Shown: positions 17,063-25,015 of the stretch, piece after piece | Layout: the number at the start of each line of letters is the position of its first letter | How positions within the stretch are numbered: position 1 is the first letter of the stretch | Assembly: GCF_041270065.1 (NCBI RefSeq) | Contig: NZ_CP065958.1 | Span: 7,192,001-7,256,000 of the forward strand | Length of the DNA stretch: 64,000 bases | Source of the DNA: Streptomyces fradiae | GTDB lineage: Bacteria; Actinomycetota; Actinomycetes; Streptomycetales; Streptomycetaceae | Direction: 5' to 3' | Program-made: the position numbers and the translations under genes | Notes under the pieces: generated by a model | What the model saw: the letters and a program-made list of their open reading frames with translations, nothing else | Told to the model about the DNA's origin: nothing | Database searches by the model: none

Positions 17063-18364
17063 ATGAAGGCCGAGAGCGTCACGATCCGACCCCTGCAGAC
17101 CTTCGACAAGCGGGTGAAGGTCCTCGGCTCCAAGAGCTACTCCAACCGCTACCTGGCGCTCGCCGCCCTGTCCGGTGAGTCCACCACGATCGAGGGCGCC
17201 CTGGTCTGCGACGACACGCAGTTCCTCGCGGGTGCGCTGCGCGCCTTCGGCCATGTCGACGTGGACATCGACGCCGCGGCCGAGCGGATCACGGTCACGC
17301 CCACCGGCCGGCCGATGACGGCCCCGGCCGAGGAGGTGTACGTCGGAGCGGCGGGCACCCCGATCCGGTTCCTGATCTCCATGGCCGGCCACGCCGAGGG
17401 GACGACCGTGCTCACCGGCACCAAGCGTATGCAGGAGCGCCCCATGGGCTCCCTCCTCGAAGCCCTCCCCGGCCTCGGCGTGACGGCCGAGGCCGTCCGC
17501 GGCAACGGCAGCCCGCCGATCAAGGTCACCGGCCCGAGCTTCCGCGGCGGCTCCACGCGGATCAGCGGCGCGGTCAGCTCCCAGTTCACCTCCAGCCTCC
17601 TGGTCAACGCCACGCGCGCCGAGCAGGACACCGAGGTCCACGTCATCGACGACCTGATCTCTAAGCCCTACGTCGAGATGACGATCGCGGCCCTCGCCGA
17701 GATGGGCGTCGTCGTCGAGCGCGACGGCTACACCCGCTTCAAGGTCGCCGCCGGCCAGAAGCTGCGCGGCGGCACGGTCAGCGTCGAGCCCGACGCCTCC
17801 GGCATGTCGTACTTCCTCGCCGCCGCCGCGGTGCTCGGCGGCACGGTCACCATCCCGGGCATCGGCAAGTCGTCCAAGCAGGGCGACGTCGGACTCGTCG
17901 AGGCCCTGGTCCGCATGGGCTGCACCGCCGAGGTAACCGACGACTCCATCACGCTGACCGGCGGGGAACTCCACGGCATCGACATCGACATGGAGACCAT
18001 GCCCGATGTGGTCCCGACCCTCGCGGTCGTCGCCGCCTTCGCCCAGGGCACCACGCACATCAGCAACATCGCCAGCCTCCGGATCAAGGAGTGCGACCGC
18101 ATCGCGGCCGTCACCACCGAGCTGCGCAAGATGGGCATCACCGTCGAGGAGTTCCCCGACGCCATGACCATCACCGGAGGAACCCCGCAGGGCACGGTCA
18201 TCGACACCTACGACGACCACCGCATCGCCATGTGCTTCGCCATCGCCGGCCTGCGCACCGAGGGCGTCGTCATCAAGGACCCCGGCTGCGTCGCGAAGTC
18301 CTTCCCGACCTTCTGGAAGACGCTCGACAGCCTCCACGACGACGACATCGCGAGCACCCTGTGA
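17063..18364 (+). CDS. EPSP-synthase-like enolpyruvyl transferase, probable arsenoenolpyruvate synthase
   Basis: The 433-residue protein is a full-length AroA homologue. It keeps LGSKSYSNR (residues 21-29), a GAAGT-type loop near 95, RMQERP near 123, KECDR near 340 and DDHRIAM near 385, so phosphoenolpyruvate binding and catalysis look intact. In Streptomyces organoarsenic clusters an AroA paralogue is proposed to join arsenic to PEP. That assignment is from recalled literature; the sequence alone shows only the family. The support here is context: it overlaps a mutase paralogue by 4 nt amid ars genes, with no shikimate genes. I chose ATG 17063, which gives a natural EPSPS N-terminus. A TTG at 17036 beside GGGAGAGG is an alternative. 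Confidence 0.85.
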   Translation: MKAESVTIRPLQTFDKRVKVLGSKSYSNRYLALAALSGESTTIEGALVCDDTQFLAGALRAFGHVDVDIDAAAERITVTPTGRPMTAPAEEVYVGAAGTPIRFLISMAGHAEGTTVLTGTKRMQERPMGSLLEALPGLGVTAEAVRGNGSPPIKVTGPSFRGGSTRISGAVSSQFTSSLLVNATRAEQDTEVHVIDDLISKPYVEMTIAALAEMGVVVERDGYTRFKVAAGQKLRGGTVSVEPDASGMSYFLAAAAVLGGTVTIPGIGKSSKQGDVGLVEALVRMGCTAEVTDDSITLTGGELHGIDIDMETMPDVVPTLAVVAAFAQGTTHISNIASLRIKECDRIAAVTTELRKMGITVEEFPDAMTITGGTPQGTVIDTYDDHRIAMCFAIAGLRTEGVVIKDPGCVAKSFPTFWKTLDSLHDDDIASTL

Positions 18365-19881
18365 GCGCCGGAACCCCGGGCATCCTGCTGGTCCTCGACG
18401 GTTGGGGACACGCGGCGGCCGGTGAGGCCAACGCCCTGACCGCGGCCGCCACGCCGTACCTCGACGGACTGCTCGCCACCTGCCCGACCGTCCTCGCCGA
18501 CGCCTCCGGCACCGCCGTCGGACTGCTCCCCGGGACGGTGGGCAACTCGGAGATCGGCCACATGGTCATCGGCGCCGGCCGCCCCATCCCGTACGACAGC
18601 GTGCTCGTCCAGGAGGAGATCTCCAGCGGACGCATGCGCTCGAACGAGGCCCTGACCGAGGTGCTGAAGGGCCTCGCCGCGAGCGGCGGCGCCCTGCACC
18701 TCATCGGGCTCTGCTCCGACGGCATGATCCATGCCAACGTGCAGCACCTGCAGGAACTGCTCCGTATCGCCGCGCAGTTCGCCGTGCCGCGGGTCCGCGT
18801 CCATGCCATCACGGATGGGCGGGACGTCGCCGACCACACGGCCGCCGCCTACTTGGGCCTCGTCGACACGTTCTTCGCCGAGGCGGGCATCGGAGAGGTG
18901 GCGACGGTCGTCGGACGCGGGTACGCACTCGACAAGAGCGGCAACCTCGAACTGACCGAAAAGGTCTCCCTCGCCATCGTCGACGGCAAGGGCGAAGCGA
19001 TCAGTGAGCCGCAGGAGGCCCTGGAGCTGACCCAGCGCGGAGACGAATGGGTGCCGCCCTGCGTCGTGACGAGCGCCGACGGCCGGCCGCTCGGGGCCGT
19101 CCAGGACGGCGACGCCATCCTGTTCACCAACTTCCGCAGCGACCGCATCCAGCAGCTCGCGGACGACCTCCACACCTGGCTCGCCGGCCGGCGGGTCACC
19201 TTCCTGAGCCTCGCCCAGTACGACACCAAGGCGTCCATCCCGGCCCTGGTGCACCGGTCGGACGCGGGCGGCGGCCTCGCCACCGTACTCGGTGCGCAGG
19301 GCGTGCGCTCCGTACGCATCGCCGAAGCCGAGAAGTTCGAGCACGTCACGTACTACCTCAATGGCCGCGACTCGAACGTCGTCCCCGTCGAGGAGCATGT
19401 CAGGATCACCGGTGACAGGGCTCCCGACTACACGGTGAGACCCGCGATGAACATCGACCGGGTCACCGAAGCCGTCATCTCCGCCGCCCGCCGCGACGAC
19501 GTTCCCCTGGTGGTCGCCAACCTGGCCAACATCGACGTCGTCGGCCACACCGGCCACTTCGACGCGACCCGGCAGGCAGCCGAGCACACCGACCGTGCCG
19601 TGGAGGCCATCTGCGGCGCGGCGCAGGCGACCGGCCGCTGGGTGTTGCTCGTCGGGGACCACGGCAACGCCGAGAAGATGCTCACCGACGCCACGGACGG
19701 CGACGGCTGGCCCTACGGCGGGCACACCACCAACCCGGTTCCCGCCGTGCTCGTTCCGGCTGCCGGGCAGAAGGCGGCAACGCCTGCCGGCCCGGCCACC
19801 CTCGCCGACATCGCGCCCAGCGTCCTCGCGCTGCTCGGGCTCGCCCCCGAGCCCCGCATGACCGGGCGGCCCTTGTGGTGA
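18361..19881 (+). CDS. Cofactor-independent phosphoglycerate-mutase-like enzyme, probable C-As forming mutase
   Basis: The 506-residue alkaline-phosphatase-superfamily protein keeps the two-metal site of iPGM: DGWG (D13), GNSEIGH with the nucleophilic serine (S63), [10 protein letters not shown] and [15 protein letters not shown] and the lysine of [10 protein letters not shown] are also kept. The substrate loop after GRGYALDK (residues about 186-200) reads SGNLELTE, where glycolytic iPGMs, as I recall, have an arginine-rich DRDxRW segment. That suggests a changed substrate, fitting the proposed rearrangement of arsenoenolpyruvate to arsonopyruvate. The GTG start overlaps the AroA-like stop (GTGA), so the two are made together. 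A glycolytic role is unlikely in this context. Confidence 0.83.
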   Translation: MSAGTPGILLVLDGWGHAAAGEANALTAAATPYLDGLLATCPTVLADASGTAVGLLPGTVGNSEIGHMVIGAGRPIPYDSVLVQEEISSGRMRSNEALTEVLKGLAASGGALHLIGLCSDGMIHANVQHLQELLRIAAQFAVPRVRVHAITDGRDVADHTAAAYLGLVDTFFAEAGIGEVATVVGRGYALDKSGNLELTEKVSLAIVDGKGEAISEPQEALELTQRGDEWVPPCVVTSADGRPLGAVQDGDAILFTNFRSDRIQQLADDLHTWLAGRRVTFLSLAQYDTKASIPALVHRSDAGGGLATVLGAQGVRSVRIAEAEKFEHVTYYLNGRDSNVVPVEEHVRITGDRAPDYTVRPAMNIDRVTEAVISAARRDDVPLVVANLANIDVVGHTGHFDATRQAAEHTDRAVEAICGAAQATGRWVLLVGDHGNAEKMLTDATDGDGWPYGGHTTNPVPAVLVPAAGQKAATPAGPATLADIAPSVLALLGLAPEPRMTGRPLW

Positions 19882-19951
19882 GCGCCGGAACGCACCGGCA
19901 CCAGACCGACCACGCGTCCCCTTTCACCTCCGCAGGACTGGAGACATCCCG

Positions 19952-20644
19952 ATGACCTCGCGTCCCCGTCTCGCCCTTGTCGGCGACCGCAGTGACCGTG
20001 TTCCCGCCCACGCCCGGTTCGACGAGATCGTGCCCGCCTTCGGTGTCGACGTCGACTGGCTCCCCAGCAGCACCGTGACCGAGTCCATCGCCGACTACGA
20101 CGGGATCTGGGTGGTCCCCGGGTCGCCGTACGCGAGCCAGGCGAACGTGCTCCTCGCCATCCGTACCGCCCGCACCCTCGGCATCCCCTACCTCGGCACC
20201 TGCGGCGGCTTCCAGCACGCGCTCATCGAGTACGCGCGCAACGTCCTGGGGCTGCAGGACGCGGAGGATGTGCAGTACGACGCGGAGGCTTCCACCCCGC
20301 TCATCGTCCCGCTCTGCTGCTCGCTCGTCGGCGAGACGGCGCCGCTCTACTTCGCGCCGGGCAGCCGGCTCGCCTCCGCCTACCCGGGTCTGGAGGAGAC
20401 GGTGGAGACGTATCACTGCAAGTACGGCCTCAACCCGGACTACGAGGACAAGATCCTCGCCGGAGCGCTGCGGATCAGCGGCTGGGACGCGGAGAAGGCG
20501 CCGCGTGCGGTGGAACTCCCCGACCATCCCTTCTTCGTCGGCAGCCTGTTCCAGCCCGAGCTGTCGTCGACGGCGGCCCGACTCCACCCGCTCATCAGGG
20601 CGTTCCTGGACGCGGTCGGCGAGCGTGCGCGTCGCGACCATTGA
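19952..20644 (+). CDS. CTP synthase C-terminal-like class I glutamine amidotransferase protein
   Basis: The 230-residue protein resembles only the amidotransferase half of CTP synthase. The nucleophile elbow is GTCGGFQHA (C84), but the usual catalytic HPE motif reads FQPE (Q201), so glutaminase activity is doubtful. Vicinal cysteines occur at PLCCSL (C122-C123), where related proteins annotated as CTP synthase C-terminal region-related may carry a redox Cys or Sec. A CTP-synthase-like gene is a recurrent partner of the AroA-like and mutase genes in arsenic clusters, as far as I recall. It sits 70 nt after the mutase with GGAG before the ATG. Its function is unknown; binding of an arsenical by the thiols is a guess. 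Confidence 0.72.
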   Translation: MTSRPRLALVGDRSDRVPAHARFDEIVPAFGVDVDWLPSSTVTESIADYDGIWVVPGSPYASQANVLLAIRTARTLGIPYLGTCGGFQHALIEYARNVLGLQDAEDVQYDAEASTPLIVPLCCSLVGETAPLYFAPGSRLASAYPGLEETVETYHCKYGLNPDYEDKILAGALRISGWDAEKAPRAVELPDHPFFVGSLFQPELSSTAARLHPLIRAFLDAVGERARRDH

Positions 20645-20697
20645 CACGGCGATCTCTCTGATTCGATACTTGTTTAAGTAAAGGGAATTCGAATCAG
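20641..20697 (+). promoter_or_regulatory. Promoter and long ArsR-like dyad of the first cysteine-peptide operon
   Basis: TTGACA (20641-20646) and GATACT (20665-20670), 18 bp apart, make a strong promoter. CTGATTCGA (20658-20666) and TCGAATCAG (20689-20697) form a perfect 9-bp dyad that covers the -10 and start region. A nested TACTT/AAGTA repeat lies between the arms. The 13-mer TGATTCGATACTT (20659-20671) recurs identically at 27519-27531. Confidence 0.65.
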
Positions 20698-20719
20698 ATG
20701 AACGGGAAGGAAGTGGGTC

Positions 20720-20899
20720 ATGGCCACGAACTCGACCGAGGCGGCCGAGCAGGAGCCCGTCGGCGGCTTCGTCACGGACCCGACCGCCACGGCGGGCGCC
20801 TCGCAGGGCGGCTGCTGCGGCGAGCCGGCCGACGCCACCGGCTCGGTCGCCGGTGGTCAGGGCGGCGGCTGCTGTGGTGAGCCCGGCGGCGGCTGCTGA
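20720..20899 (+). CDS. 59-residue cysteine-rich peptide with CCGEP repeats
   Basis: ATG 20720 follows GGAAGGAAG and opens a 59-codon frame. The first 28 residues are acidic and cysteine-free (MATNSTEAAEQEP onward). The C-terminal half has two GGCCGEP-type units and ends GGGC, giving five cysteines, four of them in vicinal pairs, within glycine-rich sequence. It could be a ribosomal precursor peptide with leader and core, or a small metallothionein-like arsenite/copper carrier. It is the first gene after a strong ArsR-type promoter and is followed 14 nt later by the M28 peptidase gene. No family is recognised. Coding is supported by start, ribosome site, composition and position. Confidence 0.75.
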   Translation: MATNSTEAAEQEPVGGFVTDPTATAGASQGGCCGEPADATGSVAGGQGGGCCGEPGGGC

Positions 20900-20913
20900 G
20901 GAAGACGCCTCAG

Positions 20914-22140
20914 ATGAAGGACACAGCCCAGGGCCAGGAGCGCGTCGCGGTGCGCTCTGCGGCGGACGCGTTCGACGCGGACCGTGCCCTGACGACGCTC
21001 CGGGCCCTGTGCACCCCCGACATGCAGGGGCGTGCACCCGGCACGCCAGGGCACGACCTGGCCAGGCGGCTTCTTGTCGCGGAGCTGACGTCGTACGGCC
21101 TCACGCCCGTGCTCGACAGCTTCGCCATCCGCGAAGTCATGCGACTGGCGGGCCGGCCCACCCTCCGGGCGGAGGGCGGACGGCTCGGCCGCGAGCTCGT
21201 CCACCGTGCCGAGTTCGCCGAACACCCGCGCTCGGGGCCGATGCCCGGGCCCGTCACCGGAACGGTCTCCGAGGACGCGGGGCCGGGGGAGTGGGCAGCG
21301 CTGCCCACCGTCCCTCAGGGGAACGCCTTCGCGGAGCTCGCCGACACCCTGACGGCGCGCGGCGCGGTGGGCATCCTCACGGCGCAGAACGCGGACGCCT
21401 CCGGATTCCTCACCAAGCGGGTCCAGGGCCCCGCGCCGGTCGGGCTCCCGGTCGTGGCCGTACGGCCGGATCTGCTCGCCGACGCGGTCGGCAGCGTGGT
21501 CACCGCCCATGTCCCGCTGGTCCGCGTGCCCGCCACCGGCACGAACATCGTCGCCACCCTGCCGGGCAGCGACCCGGAGGCGAAGCCCATCCTCCTCACC
21601 GCGCACTACGACGGTGTCGGATCGGACCCCGAGCGGCACTTCCCGTGCGCGGGCGACAACGCCAGTGGAACCGCGGTGATGTGCGAGGTCGCCCGTGTGC
21701 TGACCTCGTCCGCGCCACTGCCCCGGCCGGTCGTCCTCGCCCTGGTCGACGCCGAGGAGATCGGCACGCTCGGCTCCGGGCACCACGCACGCACCTTGCG
21801 CGAGGCAGGCGTCGAACCCGACGCGCTCAACCTCGACATGGCCGGCAAGTTCAACGGGAAGATCGCGATCGAGCTCGGACCGGCCGACCCGGCCCCCCGG
21901 CACGTCATCGCCGCACTCGACAGCGCCGGCCGACGCCTCGGCATCCAGCTGTACGCGGGAATGGTGTCGTCCGACAACCGGCGTTACGCGTCCGCCGGCT
22001 TCCCCGCCGCGGGCATCGGCGTCGGGGCGGCGCACTACCACTCGCCGCTCGACAGCCCCGAGCGAATCGACCCCGACGCGCTCGGCAAGGCGGGGAGGCT
22101 CGTCCTGGAGACGATCCACCACCTCGCCACCCAGAACTAG
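20914..22140 (+). CDS. M28 family zinc aminopeptidase
   Basis: The 408-residue protein has the M28 co-catalytic zinc residues: HYD (TAHYDGVG near 231), GDNASG, the acidic pair DAEEIG near 274, NLDM near 306 and the late histidine in AHYHSP near 375. An inserted PA-like domain occupies about residues 95-205. No signal peptide is seen, so it is cytoplasmic, unlike many secreted M28 enzymes. It sits between the cysteine peptide and the ATP-grasp genes, so it may trim a leader, process a peptide product or reverse faulty ligation. The ATG at 20914 has GAGGAAG upstream, overlapping the peptide stop. Substrate is inferred from context only. Confidence 0.85.
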   Translation: MKDTAQGQERVAVRSAADAFDADRALTTLRALCTPDMQGRAPGTPGHDLARRLLVAELTSYGLTPVLDSFAIREVMRLAGRPTLRAEGGRLGRELVHRAEFAEHPRSGPMPGPVTGTVSEDAGPGEWAALPTVPQGNAFAELADTLTARGAVGILTAQNADASGFLTKRVQGPAPVGLPVVAVRPDLLADAVGSVVTAHVPLVRVPATGTNIVATLPGSDPEAKPILLTAHYDGVGSDPERHFPCAGDNASGTAVMCEVARVLTSSAPLPRPVVLALVDAEEIGTLGSGHHARTLREAGVEPDALNLDMAGKFNGKIAIELGPADPAPRHVIAALDSAGRRLGIQLYAGMVSSDNRRYASAGFPAAGIGVGAAHYHSPLDSPERIDPDALGKAGRLVLETIHHLATQN

Positions 22141-22191
22141 ATCTCTTTCACCATCCGTTTCACCGTCATCTTCCGATTCAGGAGTATCGCC

Positions 22192-22542
22192 ATGGCCGCG
22201 GCCCAGCAGTCCGTCTCCACCCAGCTCATCCAGCTCGCCCCCACGGTCGGCGAGCACCACGCCGCCTTTTCCAAGAGCTACCAGGAGTTCTTCGGCGCCG
22301 TCTTCGACCACGACGCCCTGGAGCCCAAGACCCGCGCCGCCGTCGCCCTCTGCGCCGCGCTCCTGCAGGACCGCGAGGAGACCGTGCGGTCCTTCCTCGC
22401 CGCCGCCAAGAAGCTCGGGCTGAAGAATGAGGAGATAGGCCAGATCGCCGGCATCGTCGAGGCGATGAAGCTCGACGCCCTGCAGCGCCCGGCCGTCCAG
22501 GCCGTCGCCGCCGCGGCCAAGAAGGCCAACACCTGCTGCTGA
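22192..22542 (+). CDS. CMD/AhpD-fold small protein ending in Cys-Cys
   Basis: The 116-residue helical protein matches the carboxymuconolactone decarboxylase fold (LEPKTRAAVALCAALL, then LKNEEIGQIAGIVEAMKL). The AhpD peroxidase CxxC-x3-H motif is missing: the corresponding stretch reads LQDREETVRSF. Its only cysteines are one near residue 49 and a terminal Cys-Cys (KANTCC-stop). The displaced thiol pair at a flexible tail could act as an arsenical or metal ligand. An ATG at 22192 follows AGGAG. It lies in the same operon as the peptidase and the ATP-grasp ligases. The fold assignment is moderately sure, the function unknown. Confidence 0.75.
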   Translation: MAAAQQSVSTQLIQLAPTVGEHHAAFSKSYQEFFGAVFDHDALEPKTRAAVALCAALLQDREETVRSFLAAAKKLGLKNEEIGQIAGIVEAMKLDALQRPAVQAVAAAAKKANTCC

Positions 22543-22602
22543 ACCGGTCATTGCTCGTTGCCGGGTTCTCATCCGATACCTCACTTCGAAGGACCGCAGC
22601 AC

Positions 22603-23877
22603 GTGACTGATCCAACCAACAGCGGCGCCGGCTCCGTCGTCGTGCTCGGAGGCCGCAGCGAACGCGAATTCGCCGTCGTGCGGGATCTCGGGTACCGCGT
22701 GGTGCTCGTGGACGAGCAGGTGCCCTGGCACTGCATGCCCTGGGTCGACACCCACCTGGACGTCGTCCTCGACGACTGGGACGCGGTGGCCGACGCGATA
22801 CGCGCCGAGCTCGGCGACGAGTCCCCTGTGGCCGTGCTCACCCACACGGAACCGCGACTGCCCCTGATGGCCCGCCTCGGCCGGCTCCTCGTCGACGCCC
22901 CTCGGGGCCTCGACGAGACCGCCGCGACGAACTGCCGTGACAAGTGGCGCACCCGGACCGTGCTGAGCGAGGCGGGTCTGCCCGTGCCCCGCTTCGCGCT
23001 CGCCGGCACCGTGGAGGAGGCGATCGCGGCGGCCGAGGACATCGGCTATCCCGCGGTCGTCAAACCCCGTGACGGCGCGGGCGCGTTCGGGGTGCGGTGC
23101 TGCCAGGACGAGCGCGAGCTGCGTGCGGCCGTCGGTGCCCTGTTCGCCGCTCCGGCCGGCTCCCTGACCGGAGCTCTGATCGAGGAGTACGTCGACGGGC
23201 CCGAGTACGCCGTCCAGACCCTCACCCAGGACTCGAAGACCAGCGTCCTGAGCGTCTTCCGGCAGCGCATGACTCCGCCGCCGGTCTTCGTCGAGCTGGG
23301 CTACGAGCACCCGAGCGGTCTGTCGGCGGACGAGCGCGACGAGCTGGACGGACTGATGCGGGACGTCCTCGCCGCCCTGGGCGTGCACGACTGGATCAGC
23401 CACACCCAGATCCGGCGCGGCCCGGACGGATTCCGCGTCATCGAGGTCAACGCGCGGCGCCCCGGCGGCCGGCTCGTCGAGATGACCACCGCCGTCAGCG
23501 GCGTCGACATGACGGAGGCCGTCACGCGGCAGGCCCTCGGGCTCCCGCAGCCCGAAGCGAAGACCACCGTGCCGTACGCGCGCTACGTGAGCATCGTCTT
23601 CGACACGGCGGGCACGCTCCTGTACGACGAAGTCGACGCGGAGACCGGCCCGTTCGCACCCATCGTCGAGGTCGAGGTCGAGCCCGGCGAGACCGTCCGG
23701 CCCAAGGAGCATCCGAACGGCGGTGTCTACGGCCGCATCGTGGTCTACGGCGAGACGCCCGAGGAGCTCGACCGGGCGGAGCAGGAGGTCCGCAAGGCCC
23801 TCAGCCTGCAGGTGGTGTTCGGAGACGGCCTCGGTCCGGCGGAGACCGACAGCCGCGAGTTCAAGTCGTGCTGCTGA
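22603..23877 (+). CDS. ATP-grasp ligase 1, C-terminal Cys-Cys
   Basis: The 424-residue protein has a Rossmann-like N-domain (VVVLGGRSEREF), the ATP-grasp loops VVKPRDGAGAFGV (about residues 155-167) and ALIEEYVDGPEYAVQ, the metal/carboxylate motif EVNARRPGG (about 284) and a C-terminal domain with YGRIVVYGETPEEL. ATP-grasp enzymes of this carboxylate-amine ligase type activate a carboxylate as acyl-phosphate and form an amide bond. It ends DSREFKSCC-stop, a tail not part of the fold. GTG 22603 is the likely start after GAAGGA. It is the first of three related ligases in the operon and probably acts in stepwise amide formation. Substrates are unknown. Confidence 0.87.
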   Translation: MTDPTNSGAGSVVVLGGRSEREFAVVRDLGYRVVLVDEQVPWHCMPWVDTHLDVVLDDWDAVADAIRAELGDESPVAVLTHTEPRLPLMARLGRLLVDAPRGLDETAATNCRDKWRTRTVLSEAGLPVPRFALAGTVEEAIAAAEDIGYPAVVKPRDGAGAFGVRCCQDERELRAAVGALFAAPAGSLTGALIEEYVDGPEYAVQTLTQDSKTSVLSVFRQRMTPPPVFVELGYEHPSGLSADERDELDGLMRDVLAALGVHDWISHTQIRRGPDGFRVIEVNARRPGGRLVEMTTAVSGVDMTEAVTRQALGLPQPEAKTTVPYARYVSIVFDTAGTLLYDEVDAETGPFAPIVEVEVEPGETVRPKEHPNGGVYGRIVVYGETPEELDRAEQEVRKALSLQVVFGDGLGPAETDSREFKSCC

Positions 23878-23887
23878 GGTGGCGCGG

Positions 23888-25015
23888 ATGACCCTCACCG
23901 AACCCGCCCCGAAGACCACGGGGTTGCACCGGATCGAGGTGCGGACCTCCATACAGGCGGTCGACGCCGAGGAGTGGAACCGCGTCGTCGCCCGGGCCGG
24001 CGGGACCGTCTTCCACACCTGGGAGTGGCTCGCCGCCTTCGAGGACGCCCCGCCGGGCCGCTTCGAGCCCCGCCATCTCCTTGCGTACCGCGGAAGCACC
24101 CTCGTGGGCGTGTGCCCGGCGTACGTCGTGCACGAGTGCCCCCGGCTCTCGTACCTGACGGACCTCGCCCAGCTCGACCTCGGCGGTCCCGTCCTCCTGG
24201 CCCACAGCCTCGCGGCGCTCGACGGCGGTCCGCTCGCCGTGCCCGGCCACGAGGACGCGCTCGTCTCTCTGCTCGGCGCGCTGGAAGCGACCGCGGGGGA
24301 CGAGGGCGTACGGACCTGGGGCGTGGCGAACGCCCCCGCCGGCGACCTCGGCGGGCTGCTGCTGCGGCACGGCTACGCCACCGCCCACATCACGACCTCG
24401 TACCGCTGCTCCACCGATGTGCCCTCCGTCGCGGACTACTGGGGCTTTGCCTCCGGGCGGCTGCGCCGCAAGCGAGAGAAGGAACGCCGGGTCTCGGGCC
24501 GCGAGTTCACCGTGGCGGAGGCGCCGGCGGACGCCGACACCCTCGTACGCCTCCTGCACTCCATCCTGGAGAACCGCGGCACGCCCACGGACGTGCTGCC
24601 CGGGACCTTCCTCCATGCCATCAAGGCCCGCCTCGCGCCGTACGAGCGCATGGTGACCGCCGTCGACGCCGACGGGCGGACCGTTGCGGTCTTCGCCGGC
24701 TGGCAGTTCGCCGGGAAGTGGTCGATGTGGCTGGCCGGACTCGATGCCGAGCGGCTCTCCCACTTCGTGCCGTACCGGGCCATGGCCGCCCTGCTCATCG
24801 AGGGTGCCATCGCCACCGAGGTCGGCTCCATCGACCTCGGCCGGTCCAACGGTGTGGAGAAGCGCAAGCTCGGTGCCCATCCCGTCCCGCTCTACCTCGC
24901 CCTCAACACCTCCGACCGCGCCGAACGAGCCGCCCTGCACGCGGCCTGCCGACGCCTCGAAGAACGGTGCCAGGGCGCCGACGAGCAACTCGACATCGTC
25001 AGGCGGTGCTGCTGA
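23888..25015 (+). CDS. FemAB/GNAT-like acyltransferase, C-terminal Cys-Cys
   Basis: The 375-residue protein has the double-GNAT layout of the FemAB/BioF2-like group. It has an N-terminal half with HTWEWLAAFEDAPP and a C-terminal half with DVLPGTFLHAIKARL, VAVFAGWQFAGKW and IDLGRSNGVEKRKLGAHPVPLYL, the last being the typical substrate-site ending. Relatives transfer aminoacyl or acyl groups to amines, some from aminoacyl-tRNA. It ends QLDIVRRCC-stop, again with a terminal vicinal cysteine pair. ATG 23888 lies 10 nt after the previous stop. The last base of its TGA is the first base of the next ATG. In context it may add an amino acid to a growing peptide. Confidence 0.82.
   Translation: MTLTEPAPKTTGLHRIEVRTSIQAVDAEEWNRVVARAGGTVFHTWEWLAAFEDAPPGRFEPRHLLAYRGSTLVGVCPAYVVHECPRLSYLTDLAQLDLGGPVLLAHSLAALDGGPLAVPGHEDALVSLLGALEATAGDEGVRTWGVANAPAGDLGGLLLRHGYATAHITTSYRCSTDVPSVADYWGFASGRLRRKREKERRVSGREFTVAEAPADADTLVRLLHSILENRGTPTDVLPGTFLHAIKARLAPYERMVTAVDADGRTVAVFAGWQFAGKWSMWLAGLDAERLSHFVPYRAMAALLIEGAIATEVGSIDLGRSNGVEKRKLGAHPVPLYLALNTSDRAERAALHAACRRLEERCQGADEQLDIVRRCC

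Noticed and set aside
17063..18364. Reading the AroA-like gene as the housekeeping EPSP synthase
   Set aside because: It overlaps a mutase paralogue, sits among ars genes and has no shikimate neighbours; the arsenic-cluster interpretation fits better, though not proven.
20857..24099. A 1080-codon antisense frame across the peptidase and ligase genes
   Set aside because: Same shadow pattern; the plus strand carries clear M28, CMD and ATP-grasp genes with ribosome sites.
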